Source of the DNA: Streptomonospora salina
Lineage (GTDB): Bacteria; Actinomycetota; Actinomycetes; Streptosporangiales; Streptosporangiaceae
Direction of reading: 5' to 3'
Assembly: GCF_014204715.1 (NCBI RefSeq)
Contig: NZ_JACHLY010000001.1
Span: 4,176,501-4,240,500 of the forward strand
DNA: 64,000 nt
The position numbers and the translations under genes are program-made. Position 1 is the first letter of the stretch; every line of letters starts with the position of its first letter. Below, piece after piece: positions 1 through 8,764 of this stretch. Below the pieces are notes generated by a model. That model was not told where the DNA came from. It worked only from the letters and a program-made list of their open reading frames with translations, and searched no databases.

Positions 1-657
1 GACGATCTCCCGAACGTTCAGGTGTGGGGGGTGCAACTCCCCGGCCGGGGCAGCCGCATGTCCGAGCCGGCGGTTACCCGCATGTCCGCACTGGTCGAGC
101 AGGTGCTGGAGAGCGTCGACTTCGGGGAACGTTTCGCCCTGTTCGGCCACAGCCTCGGCTCACTGGTCGCCTTCGAGGTGGCTCGGGGCCTGCAGGCGCG
201 AGGAAGGCCGCTTCCGCAGCAGCTCTTCGTGTCCTCCGCGCCGCCTCCTCCCTCCATGTCCCACAGCTCGCGTCCCCTCCACACCTTGCCCGACGACGAG
301 CTGCTCGCCCGGGTCGAAGCCATGTGGGGCGCCCTCCCCAGTGCTGTCAAGACCACACCAGAGCTGCTCAGAGTCACTATGGGCCCCTTCCGCAACGATC
401 TCGCCATCTTAGAGACCTACGTGCACGAGCCCTCTGGGCCCTTGAAATGTTCGGTCACGGCGTTCGCGGGGTCCCAGGAGGCGCCGATCGCGCGCGACCT
501 GTCCGGGTGGCGGGACCACACGGTGGGTGGGTTCGAAAGTCATCTGCTGCCCGGACATCACTTCTATCACCGGGAGCAGCGGCCGGCACTGCTCCGCATC
601 GTCGCTGACTCACTGCGCACGGGCAGCAGTACGGCGCCCGAGCAGCGAAGTGCTTAA
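1..657 (+). CDS. Type II thioesterase, N-terminus cut by window edge
   Basis: Alpha/beta-hydrolase thioesterase of the type that removes misprimed or stalled acyl groups from NRPS/PKS carrier proteins. The frame is open from base 1; residues before VQLPGRGSR, normally some 40-60, lie outside the window. Seen: VQLPGRGSR, the nucleophile motif GHSLGS, the later FAGSQEAP (usual acid region) and PGHHFY carrying the catalytic-type histidine. The GTG at 22 is an internal codon, not a believable start. An aldo/keto reductase follows 37 bp downstream on the same strand, consistent with the tail of a biosynthetic cluster (inference). Confidence 0.85.
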   Translation, partial: DDLPNVQVWGVQLPGRGSRMSEPAVTRMSALVEQVLESVDFGERFALFGHSLGSLVAFEVARGLQARGRPLPQQLFVSSAPPPPSMSHSSRPLHTLPDDELLARVEAMWGALPSAVKTTPELLRVTMGPFRNDLAILETYVHEPSGPLKCSVTAFAGSQEAPIARDLSGWRDHTVGGFESHLLPGHHFYHREQRPALLRIVADSLRTGSSTAPEQRSA

Positions 658-694
658 TGGAACTACTGGCCGCTTGCGGTCCGGAGGAGTGGAA

Positions 695-1750
695 ATGCAG
701 TACATGACGTTCGGGCGGCGGACCGGCCTGCGGGTATCGGAGTTCGCCCTCGGTACAGCCAATTTCGGGCACGCGTGGGGAGGAGGCACCGAACGCTCGC
801 AGGCGCAGGCGATCTTCGAGCGCTTCGCCGGCGCCGGAGGCACCTTCATCGACACCGCCGACTGCTACAACTACACGGAGGCGGAGAGCATGGTCGGCGA
901 CTTCCTCCGCGCCGACCGCGACCATTTCGTGGTCTCGTCCAAGTTCGCCTACGGCGCCTGTGAGCATCCGCGTATCTCCGACACCGGTAACAGCCGTAAG
1001 AGCATGGTGCGAGCGGTCGAGGCCAGCCTTCGCCGGCTTGGCACCGACTATCTCGATCTCTACTGGGTGCACTTCGCCGATCCCCTCACCCCGATCGACG
1101 AAGTGATGGCGTCGCTGGATCTCCTCGTCCGCAGTGGCAAAGTGCTGTACACCGGGCTGTCGAACTTCCCCGCGTGGCGCGTCTCCAGGGGCGCCACCCT
1201 GGCCGACGTACGCGGGTGGACACCGCTTGTAGGCATCCAGCTCGAGTACAGCCTCGTGGAGCGCACTGCGGAACGAGAGGCCCTCCCGATGTCGGAGGCG
1301 CTCGGTCTGGGCGTCGCTGTGTGGTCGCCCCTGGGGGGCGGCCTGCTCACCGGCAAGTACCGGAGCGGGACGAGTGGTCGGCTGACGGAATGGAAGCGAG
1401 CCGTCCAGGTGGAGGACACGCCGCAGAAGACCAAGGTGCTCGACGCCGTCCTCTCGGTGGCTGGACAGGTCGGAGAATCTCCGGCGAGCGTCGCCATGGC
1501 GTGGCTGCGTCACCGGCAGGCCGCCTCGACCACCTCCGTCATCCCGATCGTTGGCCCCCGCGACCTGGCTCAGCTCGACAGCTACCTCGGAACACTGGAG
1601 TTGGTGCTGGACCCTGTACATCTCGCGCAACTCGACGAGTCGAGCACGCCCGAACTCGGAGTTCCACACGACATCAGCGCCGGCGTTCTCGGCAGAGTCG
1701 TCGGCGGTGATCCCGGCAACACCGTATTTCCTGCAGTTCCTGTGGAGTGA
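695..1750 (+). CDS. Aldo/keto reductase
   Basis: NAD(P)H-dependent reductase of the AKR superfamily, 351 residues. The ATG at 695 is preceded by GGAGGAG at a good distance and gives MQYMTFGRRTGLRVSEFALG; the frame is open upstream but overlaps the thioesterase, so that extension is rejected. The AKR tetrad is visible: Asp and Tyr in FIDTADCYNYTEAE, Lys in VVSSKFAY, His in LYWVHFADPL. IVGPRDLAQLDSYLG is the usual cofactor-binding end. It sits between the thioesterase and a lipocalin-like gene, 7 bp upstream of the latter, so probably one transcript. The substrate cannot be told from sequence. Confidence 0.9.
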   Translation: MQYMTFGRRTGLRVSEFALGTANFGHAWGGGTERSQAQAIFERFAGAGGTFIDTADCYNYTEAESMVGDFLRADRDHFVVSSKFAYGACEHPRISDTGNSRKSMVRAVEASLRRLGTDYLDLYWVHFADPLTPIDEVMASLDLLVRSGKVLYTGLSNFPAWRVSRGATLADVRGWTPLVGIQLEYSLVERTAEREALPMSEALGLGVAVWSPLGGGLLTGKYRSGTSGRLTEWKRAVQVEDTPQKTKVLDAVLSVAGQVGESPASVAMAWLRHRQAASTTSVIPIVGPRDLAQLDSYLGTLELVLDPVHLAQLDESSTPELGVPHDISAGVLGRVVGGDPGNTVFPAVPVE

Positions 1751-1757
1751 TGGACGA

Positions 1758-2123
1758 ATGGATGAATTGGTCGGCGCGTGGCGACTCGTGTCGTTCCGCA
1801 CCACAGATGCGGGCGGAGGCACCGACCCGCTCGGTGCCTCCCCCAGCGGGCTCCTCGTCTACGCCGCGACCGGGCATGTCGCGGTGAACATGATGCGCAC
1901 AGACAAGGAGGGCGGCACCCGATACATGAGCTACGCCGGGACATGGCGGCGCGAGCAGGAGCGAGTGGTGCACACGATTTCCGTCGCACCGGACCGCCGG
2001 TGGATCGGGTTGGATCAGGTGCGCGACGTGGAACTCGTCGGTGACCGCCTCCTCCTGTCGGGTCGCGGCCCGAGTACACATGCCGAGCGCAGCACATTGG
2101 AATGGCAGCGCATCACCTCGTGA
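1758..2123 (+). CDS. Small lipocalin-like domain protein
   Basis: 121-residue protein with the hallmarks of the lipocalin-like family found in actinobacterial and fungal biosynthetic clusters: N-terminal GAWRLVSF, a middle GLLVYAATGHVAVNM segment (the usual G-x-L-x-Y-x-x-x-G-x-x-S/A pattern) and C-terminal RSTLEWQRI. Start ATG 1758 lies 7 bp after the aldo/keto reductase stop. The next gene starts inside it (2102), a 22-nt overlap that implies translational coupling. Role unknown; relatives are thought to bind or process small hydrophobic metabolites. Confidence 0.7.
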   Translation: MDELVGAWRLVSFRTTDAGGGTDPLGASPSGLLVYAATGHVAVNMMRTDKEGGTRYMSYAGTWRREQERVVHTISVAPDRRWIGLDQVRDVELVGDRLLLSGRGPSTHAERSTLEWQRITS

Positions 2124-3505
2124 GGGACAGTGCATTGGGCAGCGGACAGCAATCTCCGACATCGGCTTCCGCGACGCTGGGCGAGGTCCGAGGCCCAGTC
2201 CTGTACCCGTCTCATGACGCGTACGAGCAGGAACGCATCGCGTTTCAAACCGCTTTTCCCCACGAGCCCGCGCTGATCGTCGGGGCGGAGGACGCCGATG
2301 ACGTGTGTGCGGCCGTCGCCCACGCGGCAGCGACCGGGCTCTCCGTTGCTGTGCAGGCCACCGGCCACGGGGTGACTCTCCCCCAGCAGGGTGGAGTACT
2401 GGTCAGCACACACCGGATGGCCGGCGTGCACATCGACCCGGAGCGGCAGGAAGCACGGATCGCGGCCGGCGTGCGGTGGTACCAGGTCATCGCGGCGGCC
2501 GCTCCGTACGGGCTCGCCCCACTGAGCGGATCATCACCTGACGTGGGCGCCGTCGGCTACATCCTGGGGGGCGGTCTTGGCCTGCTGGGCCGCGAGTTCG
2601 GTTTCGCGGCCGACCACGTCCGCTCGCTCGATGTGGTGACCAGCGACGCACGGCTGCGCACCGTGACCGCAACGAGCGAGCCGGAGCTGTTCTGGGCATT
2701 CCGTGGGGGCAAAGATCACCTCGGTATCGTCACAGCCATGACCATCCGGCTGTTCCCGGTCGACCGGGTCTATGGCGGCGGACTGTTCTTCGACGTGGCA
2801 CAGGCCCGCGAGGTCCTCGCCGAGTTCCGGGGCCTGACCACTCGCGCACCGGAGACCCTGAACGCTTCCCTCGGTATGCTGCGTTGCCCGCCGTTGCCGC
2901 AGGTGCCAGGTGCGCTGCGTAACAGGCATGTGCTGCATCTCCGGTTCGCCAGCACAAGTACGTCCGAGGCGGCCGCGGAACTGATCGCTCCGTTCCGGCG
3001 GATCGAGCCAGTTGTCCTGGGCGAGATCCGCGACATGCCCTACTCCGAATCGGGGACGATCTACAACGACCCTCGGGCACCGCACGCCTACCAGGGCAGC
3101 AACGTCCTGCTGGCCGACTTCCCTCCGGAGGCAGCCGAGATAACCCGGAGGGTGTGCGGTCCGGCCGCGCCGGTCCCGGTCGTCCTGGACATCCGCCATC
3201 TCGGTGGTGCTCTGTCCCGTCCTCCTGCTCAGCCGAACGCAGTCGGACACCGCGACGCGCAATACATCGTTCGGATCCTCTCTCCACTCGGGAATGTCGA
3301 GGTCAACGACGTTCGGCGCGTGCACCATCGGATCATGAACGGGCTGGCGGAGTGGGCCGTCGGCCGTTCCGCCAATTTTGTTTACGGGGCCGTGGGCGAC
3401 GGGCAGTTCGAGGCTTTCCATGAAAAGCCAACCCTGATGCGGCTGCGGGCGTTGAAGGAGAAGTGGGACCCGCAGGATGTGTTCGGCTGCATACCCCTGG
3501 CATGA
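2102..3505 (+). CDS. FAD-dependent oxidoreductase, berberine-bridge/PCMH type
   Basis: 467 residues. FAD-binding type 4 (PCMH) fold: the VQATGHGV loop near residue 84 carries the histidine that commonly anchors FAD covalently, followed by the glycine-rich VGYILGGGLGLLGREFG flavin segment and the ELFWAFRGGKDHLGIVT region. The C-terminus ends in the BBE-type KEKWDPQDVFG. The second, cysteinyl FAD anchor typical of bicovalent members is not obvious. The ATG at 2102 overlaps the upstream gene by 22 nt. Such enzymes oxidise alcohols or close rings in natural-product pathways, which fits the neighbouring thioesterase and reductase. Confidence 0.88.
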   Translation: MAAHHLVRDSALGSGQQSPTSASATLGEVRGPVLYPSHDAYEQERIAFQTAFPHEPALIVGAEDADDVCAAVAHAAATGLSVAVQATGHGVTLPQQGGVLVSTHRMAGVHIDPERQEARIAAGVRWYQVIAAAAPYGLAPLSGSSPDVGAVGYILGGGLGLLGREFGFAADHVRSLDVVTSDARLRTVTATSEPELFWAFRGGKDHLGIVTAMTIRLFPVDRVYGGGLFFDVAQAREVLAEFRGLTTRAPETLNASLGMLRCPPLPQVPGALRNRHVLHLRFASTSTSEAAAELIAPFRRIEPVVLGEIRDMPYSESGTIYNDPRAPHAYQGSNVLLADFPPEAAEITRRVCGPAAPVPVVLDIRHLGGALSRPPAQPNAVGHRDAQYIVRILSPLGNVEVNDVRRVHHRIMNGLAEWAVGRSANFVYGAVGDGQFEAFHEKPTLMRLRALKEKWDPQDVFGCIPLA

Positions 3506-3533
3506 ACCACGGCGCCCCGACCACTTGAATATC

Positions 3534-3710
3534 ATGGACGCCTTCGGCGACCTCGGCCGGCCGCTGCGTGCCCGCGACCTGTGCCAGGCCTCGGACCTGC
3601 CCATCGTGTCCAAGAGCGTCGAGAACACGCGCTTCAAGCTCAAACGCCTGGTCGACCGCGGCATCCTCGCCGAGACCAAGCCGGGCTTGTTCTCCCGGCA
3701 CCGCCCATAG
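3534..3710 (+). pseudogene. Winged-helix-like C-terminal fragment
   Basis: 58 residues from ATG 3534: GRPLRARDLCQASDLP and FKLKRLVDRGILAETKPGLF resemble the end of small actinobacterial winged-helix proteins often found as remnants beside transposases. No convincing N-terminal part lies upstream in any frame, and the piece begins 28 bp after the FAD oxidoreductase stop. Read as a truncated remnant at the border between the biosynthetic genes and the IS-rich region; it could also be a very small functional protein. Confidence 0.45.
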
Positions 3711-3861
3711 CCCACCAGCGGCCGCTTGACCAGCCTGTCTTGTCCAACCCTGACGACGAAGGGGACATCAACCCACGAAACGCCCTCTCAGACATGAAGT
3801 CGCCCTGCTATTAGCCTCGAGCTTTCACGGCAGGCGTGATCGCAGACCCCTCTGCACATGC

Positions 3862-3927
3862 GAAAGGTGCTTCTGAACTGGGACACTGTTCAAATCCATG
3901 TCCCCAGCAGAAACAGAAGCACCTTTC
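3862..3927. repeat. 14-bp perfect inverted repeat at left end of IS1380 remnant
   Basis: GAAAGGTGCTTCTG (3862-3875) and its exact reverse complement (3914-3927) flank a 38-base loop just ahead of the decayed IS1380-type transposase. It could be a transposon end structure or a hairpin shielding the transposase mRNA from readthrough. Confidence 0.6.
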
Positions 3928-3956
3928 AAGTGAAGCCTACCGAGTCCTACCCCCGC

Positions 3957-5306
3957 ATGCAGGCCAGGGCCGACGGCACCGGAACCATCTCCCAGGCTGG
4001 CCGCCTGCTGCTGAGTGAGACCGTGCGCGCCACCGGCCTCGATACGGCGCTGCGCGCCGCCCTGGCCCGGTGACGCAAACCCGGCGCCGTCCATGATCCC
4101 GCCGAGACCTGCACCGATCTGGCCATCGCCCTCGCGCTGGGCGGCGACTGCCTGGCCGACGCCGCGCTGCTGCGGGCCGAACCCGGCCTGTACGGCCCGT
4201 GGCGTCCGACCCCACCGCCTCGCGCACCATCAACACGCTGGCCGCCGAACCCGAGCGGGCCCTGGCCGCGATCCGCGCCGCCCGCGCCCACGCGCGCGAA
4301 GCCGCCTGGACACGCGCACACCAGGCCCACCCGACCAGGACCGCCGGGTGGTCATCGACATCGACGCCACCCTCATCACCGCCCACTCCGACAAACAGAA
4401 CGCGGCCCCCACCTGGAAAAAGGGATACGGATTCCACCCGTTGGCCGCCTTCTGCGACCACGGGGCCAGGGCACCGGCGAACCCCTGACCGCCTTGCTGC
4501 GCCCGGGCAACGCCGGATCCAACACCGCCGACGACCACATCACCGTCACCGCCGCGGCGCTGAAGCAGCTGCCCCGCGCCCACCGCAGCGGCAGGAAGAC
4601 CCTCGTCCGCACAGACACCGTCGGCGGCACCCACACCTTCCTCGACTGGCTCACCCGGCGGGGCCGCTGGCTGTCCTACTCGGTGGGCATGACCATCACC
4701 GACGACATCCATACCGTCATCGGCCGCACCCCCGCCACCGCCTGGAGCCCGGTCTACGACGCCGCAGGCCAGGCGCGCACCGGCGCCTGGGTCGCCGAGA
4801 TCACCGGCATGGTCGACCTCACCGGCTGGCCGAGGGGGATGCGACTGATCGTGCGCGCCGAACGCCCGCACCCCGGCGCGCAACTGCGCATCACCGACGT
4901 CGACGGCAACCGCATCACCTGCTTCGCCACCAACACCCCGACCGGTCAGCTCGCCGATCTGGAGCTGCGCCACCGAAGCCGCGCCCGGTGCGAGGACCGC
5001 ATCCGCGCGGCCAAGGACACCGGTCTCGCCAATCTGCCTCTGCACGGTTTCGCCGCCAATCGGATCTGGCTCGAACTCGTGCTGCTGGCTCTTGACCTGG
5101 TGGCCTGGGCCCAGATGCTCGCCCTGGGCGGGCATGAGGCCCGCCGGTTGGAGCCCAAACGCCTGCGGCTGCGCCTGTTCAGCGCGGCGGCCCGGCTGGT
5201 GGCCACCGGCCGCCGCAAGCTCGTGCGGTTCAACCGGAGTTGGCCCTGGGCCGAGCTGCTGAGCGGCGCGATCGATCGGCTGCGGCTGCTGCAAGCCCCG
5301 ACTTGA
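3957..5306 (+). pseudogene. IS1380-family transposase, decayed
   Basis: Homology to IS1380-type DDE transposases runs through three frames. It begins MQARADGTGTISQAGRLLLS, meets a TGA at 4071-4073 where a Trp codon is expected, shifts frame near 4198, again near 4345 (VVIDIDATLITAHSDK, first catalytic Asp region) and again near 4480 (LLRPGNAGSNTADDH). It then runs to 5306 with CEDRIRAAKDTGLANLP, WLELVLLALDLVAWAQ and a normal end. One nonsense and about three frameshifts mean no functional product. Its terminal repeats and target duplication could not be delimited. Confidence 0.85.
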
Positions 5307-5512
5307 CCGCCGATGCCCGGCACCGACGACACGAAAGACCCTTCCGGAGCCCGTGGACTCCGGCGCCCCGCCCGAGCGAATCGGGCTGTTGTCACGCCCT
5401 GCCTCGGCTTTTCTCAACTCGTGAGGACAGGGACGGGTACTTCACCTCGACGCCGCTGCCTCACGAAAGATCGAGGCTAGGTGGAGTGCGCCCGCAACTG
5501 GGGCGCCGGTCG

Positions 5513-5637
5513 CTGACCTGGGACCAGGGCGCCGAGATGGCCGAGTACGGGCATATCGCCGATGCCACCGGGCTCGACGTCTACTTCTGCGACCCGAACG
5601 CGCCCTGGCAGCGCGCGGTCAACGAGAACGCCAATAG
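5513..5637 (+). pseudogene. IS30-family transposase fragment
   Basis: About 41 codons: LTWDQGAEMAEYGHIADATG, then VYFCDPNAPWQRAVNENAN, the well-conserved C-terminal core of IS30-type transposases including the catalytic Asp and Glu regions. Both sides end abruptly: upstream is unrelated sequence after the IS1380 remnant, and downstream the protein would normally continue into NGLLRQY-type sequence, which is absent. An orphan scrap. Confidence 0.75.
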
Positions 5638-5709
5638 GAGCTCAGCGCCACCAGTTCGACCGCAGTCCACGACCGAGCACGAAAGTCCTCCGCTGAATCT
5701 GGAGGTGAC

Positions 5710-6462
5710 CTATCGGACCTGCCAGTATATTCCTTTCGAGTCAAGTGGATTCGACTCCTTTCTGATTGCCGACTCGAATTGATCCGACGGCCAGCGAGTG
5801 GAAGTACTCCACAGAGTTTTCGTCATGTGCAAGTAAGGCGAATGTGATATGCGTAGGTCTGTTCCGGTCAAATCTGCGTCGCTCAGATCCGCACCCACCA
5901 AGCGTGCACCATCTAATTTGGCGCCTGCCATATGCGCTCCGCGAAGAGACGTGTAATCCAAACTGGACGACTGTAGATCGGTTCCTTCCAGGTGCGCTTC
6001 TACGAGAAGTGCAACGCTCATGTCGGCTCCCACCAAGCGTGCACCGTTTAGATTCGCGCCGTTCAGGTGGGCTCTGCGGAGGTTGGCGCTGGTCAAACGG
6101 GCTTGCCGCAGATCCGCATTTTCCAAGCGCGCTCCGATCAGGAGCGCACCATTTAGGTCCACCCAGGCCAGTTTTGCGTCGTTCACATGTATGCCCCGCA
6201 GGTTCGTGCCTGCCAGATCTGCGAAGGGGGCGCCAAAAGGGCGTACAGCAAAGGGCCAGTGAGCGCGCGTCAGTGCGGCGTGCAGCATCCACCACCTCGA
6301 GCGCGGGCGCTGCTTCCTGGTCGTGGTTGTGGTCCGGGCCGTGAACGGTGGTGTGTCGCGAGCCAGGGCATGCAGAAGTTGGAGCAGGAAGTCAAGGAGC
6401 CATCGCAGGAACGTCCGCCAGGCGGAGGGGGCAGTCGAGGTTTCAGCGGACATCGTGATCAC
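5710..6462 (-). CDS. Pentapeptide-repeat protein
   Basis: 250 residues from GTG 6462 (ATG 6453 is an alternative). An N-terminal segment of about 75 residues with a hydrophobic stretch (WRTFLRWLLDFLLQLLHALA) precedes about 25 A(D/N)Lxx repeats, e.g. ANLRRAHLNGANLNGARLVG and ADLSDADLTGTDLR, which build a right-handed quadrilateral beta-helix. Many proteins with such an N-terminus are membrane-anchored with unknown partners. It was the second gene of an operon: the gene upstream, now broken by an IS5 copy, would have ended at 6443, overlapping this start. It has lost that operon's promoter and any expression probably comes from within or beyond the IS. Confidence 0.85.
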   Translation of the reverse strand: MITMSAETSTAPSAWRTFLRWLLDFLLQLLHALARDTPPFTARTTTTTRKQRPRSRWWMLHAALTRAHWPFAVRPFGAPFADLAGTNLRGIHVNDAKLAWVDLNGALLIGARLENADLRQARLTSANLRRAHLNGANLNGARLVGADMSVALLVEAHLEGTDLQSSSLDYTSLRGAHMAGAKLDGARLVGADLSDADLTGTDLRISHSPYLHMTKTLWSTSTRWPSDQFESAIRKESNPLDSKGIYWQVR

Positions 6463-6528
6463 CCCCGCTGGATGGCTGGGAGCCCTCGGCGAGATCCGGG
6501 GACGATCGAGTGGCGTCGGGGTCGGTTA
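6443..6528 (-). pseudogene. 3' end of small membrane-protein gene, cut off by IS5
   Basis: This segment only makes sense when joined to 7563-7907: removing the IS5 copy and one TA duplicate gives an uninterrupted frame reading ...APALTDPDATRSSPDLAEG... to a TGA at 6443-6445. The stop lies inside the first codons of the pentapeptide gene, an operon-type overlap. In its present state it is not translated. Confidence 0.75.
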
Positions 6529-7562
6529 GGCCCTGTTTAAGAAGGTGTCGCTGCGAGGTCGCGCAGCCAGATGTCGATCACGGCGACCTGGATCGTGGCC
6601 TCGTAGCGCAGGGCGAGCTTGTCGAAGCGGGTGGCCACAGCACGGAACTGCTTGAGCCGCCCGATCCCGCACTCCACCACGTGGCGCTGCTTATACGCCT
6701 GTCGGTCCACCCTCGGCGGCCGGCCGCCCGCCGACCCCTTCGCCTTGCGATGGCACCGCTGGTCGCGGGGCTCGGCGATGGTCGCCGGGATCTTGCGCCG
6801 CCGCAGGTAGGCCCGGTTGGCCCGCGAGGAGTAGGCCTTGTCGGCCAACACCCGCTCGGGCCGAATACGCGGGCGCCCCGGCCCGGAGCGGGCCACACGG
6901 ATGCGCTCCAGAACCCGCGCGAACTGCGGGCTGTCACCGCGCTGGCCCGCCGTCAATACCACCGACAGCGGTTTGCGGTGCTGCTCTCCGGCCAGGTGGA
7001 GCTTGGTGGAGAACCCGCCGCGCGAACGCCCCAGCGCGTGGTCGCCGGGTTCGTCGCCGGGCGGCTCGGCCTGGCGGCCGGGACGGCGGCGCGCCCCGGC
7101 GGCGTGGGGGTGGGCACGGCAGGTGGTGGAGTCGACCGCGACCGTCCAGCCGATGAGCCCGGCGGCATCGGTCCAGGCCCGCAGCTTGGCCGCGATCAGC
7201 GCCCAGATCCCGGCGCGCTGCCAGCTCCGCAGCAGATGGTAGACCGACTGCCAATGGCCGTAGCGTTCGGGCACGTCGCGCCAGGGCACACCGGCGCGGG
7301 TGCGCCAGCGGATGCCGTCCAGCAGTTGGCGCCGCGTCCATGTCGGCGGCCTCCCGCCTGCGGGTCGCGGGGGCAGCAGCGGTTTCAGGGCCCGCCACTG
7401 CTTGTCGGTCAGGTCTTTACGTCCTCCGATCGGTACCCTGGCCACCGAGGTCTCCGTGTAGATGGGCTGCTTGGTCGTTGCTCCATTTACCGGAGACCTC
7501 GCTTGTGCGCAGTCCCGACATGCCGGGCAAGCCCGATCAACCAGGGCTTCTTAAACAGGGCC
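6529..7562 (-). mobile_element. IS5-family insertion sequence, complete
   Basis: 1034 bp bounded by perfect 16-bp inverted repeats, GGCCCTGTTTAAGAAG at 6529-6544 and its complement at 7547-7562, flanked by the 2-bp target duplication TA (6527-6528 and 7563-7564). It holds one transposase gene on the minus strand whose stop lies within the left repeat. Intact ends and an intact gene suggest a recent, possibly mobile copy. It splits the small membrane-protein gene. Confidence 0.92.
6537..7445 (-). CDS. IS5-family transposase
   Basis: 302-residue DDE transposase. N-terminal DUF4096-like part: LTDKQWRALKPLLPP, RRQLLDGIRWRTRAGVPWRD, RYGHWQSVYHLLRSWQRAG. Catalytic region: VAVDSTTCRAH (first Asp), SRGGFSTKLHLAG, VLADKAYSSRANR (second Asp) and HVVECGIGRLKQFRAVATR (Glu, Y-(2)-R-like). 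Full length for the family, single frame, no stop. It cuts and pastes the surrounding 1034-bp element. Confidence 0.93.
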   Translation of the reverse strand: MARVPIGGRKDLTDKQWRALKPLLPPRPAGGRPPTWTRRQLLDGIRWRTRAGVPWRDVPERYGHWQSVYHLLRSWQRAGIWALIAAKLRAWTDAAGLIGWTVAVDSTTCRAHPHAAGARRRPGRQAEPPGDEPGDHALGRSRGGFSTKLHLAGEQHRKPLSVVLTAGQRGDSPQFARVLERIRVARSGPGRPRIRPERVLADKAYSSRANRAYLRRRKIPATIAEPRDQRCHRKAKGSAGGRPPRVDRQAYKQRHVVECGIGRLKQFRAVATRFDKLALRYEATIQVAVIDIWLRDLAATPS

Positions 7563-7907
7563 TAGTGCCGGGGCGGAGGCGTTGGCGAGCGAGCTCGGGT
7601 CAGTCGGGGTCAGAGAGCGGCCGCCACTGAACTGGCCAAGGATACGTTCGATGAATACCGGAGCGGCGACGCCGGACACGAACGCTCCGATCTGTCCGGA
7701 GACTTGGTCGGAGCCGCCCAGGGCCATCGCCAGGACGGTGCCGACGCCCAGGCGAAGCACAATCGAGACCAGTAGGGGGAAGGCCGAGGGTGCCCCGGGC
7801 GCGCGCCAGGGCCAGTCGCGCGTGCGTGAGATCGCGGCCGCGAACTGCAGCGCCTCTACGCACCCGGCTCCCGCTAGGCCCCATGGGGCGTACTCCCACA
7901 ACGGCAT
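7563..7907 (-). pseudogene. Small membrane-protein gene interrupted by IS5
   Basis: From ATG 7907 (MPLWEYAPWGLAGAG) the frame runs 115 codons to the IS5 junction at 7563 and then meets a stop four codons inside the element. Two hydrophobic stretches are seen (FPLLVSIVLRLGVGTVLAMA and IGAFVSGVAAPVFIERIL). Virtual excision of the IS restores about 143 residues ending at 6443 and overlapping the pentapeptide gene. The IS701 left end at 7917 is only 10 bp upstream of the start, so its own promoter and ribosome-binding site have also been displaced. Function not recognised. Confidence 0.8.
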
Positions 7908-8038
7908 GGAGCCACCCTAGTACTCCAGTTGTAGATCCGGTTTGTCCTTCCTTGCCCCCAATGCCGGCGACAGCACACCACCAGACCACTGAATCGGGCC
8001 GTTCACCGGACACACAGACGGCCACCGCGTGATCATCG

Positions 8039-8731
8039 ATGGTTGTGAAGACAACGAAAACCCCGGCGGTGGCCGCTGCGCTCAGCGTAGCCGCCCAACG
8101 CTGGCCCCACCGGCTGAACGAGCTGATCCACACCATCTCCACCCGCCTCACCCGACCCGAGACCCGACACACGACCCGCGACCTCCTCCGCGGCCTGCTC
8201 GCCCCGCTGGCACGCAAGAACTGCTGGACCCTGGCCGAACACGCCGGCCACCCCACCCCCCACCGCCTCCAGCACCTGCTCTCCCGCGCCCAGGTCGACG
8301 AAGGCGGCCTGATCGAAGACCTGCGCACCTACACCCGCACCCACCTGGGAGACCAGGACGCCGTCCTGGTCCTGGACGAAACCGGGGACCTGAAGAAGGG
8401 CACCGCAACGGTCGGCGTCCAGCGCCAGTACACCGGCACCGCCGGACGCGTCGAGAACGCCCAGGTCGCGGTCTACCTCGCCTACGCCACGCCTGCCGGC
8501 CACGCTCTGACCGACCACCGCCTCTACCTGCCCCGCTCCTGGACCCGCGACCCCGAACGGCTGCGCGCCGCCGGGGTCCCCGACGAGGTCTCCTTCGCGA
8601 CCAAACCCGAGCTCGCCCGGCAGATGATCTCGGCCGCCCTGGCTGCGCACACACCGGCCCGGTGGGTGGCCGCCGACGAGGTCTACGGCGCCAATCCGCA
8701 TCTGCGCCACGCCCTGGAAGAGGCGCACCTG
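8039..8731 (+). pseudogene. IS701 transposase, 5' part
   Basis: 231 codons of an IS701-family transposase: TTRDLLRGLLAPLARKNCW, DAVLVLDETGDLKKGTATVG (first catalytic Asp), VGVQRQYTGTAGRVENAQV, LPRSWTRDPERLRAAGVP and WVAADEVYGANPHLRHALEE (second Asp). The frame is broken at the CTG codon 8729-8731 by the IS3 element; the rest resumes in the same frame at 10040. Confidence 0.9.
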
Positions 8732-8764
8732 GGGGGTTCCCCCGTGAGTGTGGACACCCGGTAA

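Noticed and set aside
18-407. Minus-strand open frame over the thioesterase
   Set aside because: High-GC shadow of the thioesterase with no motif.
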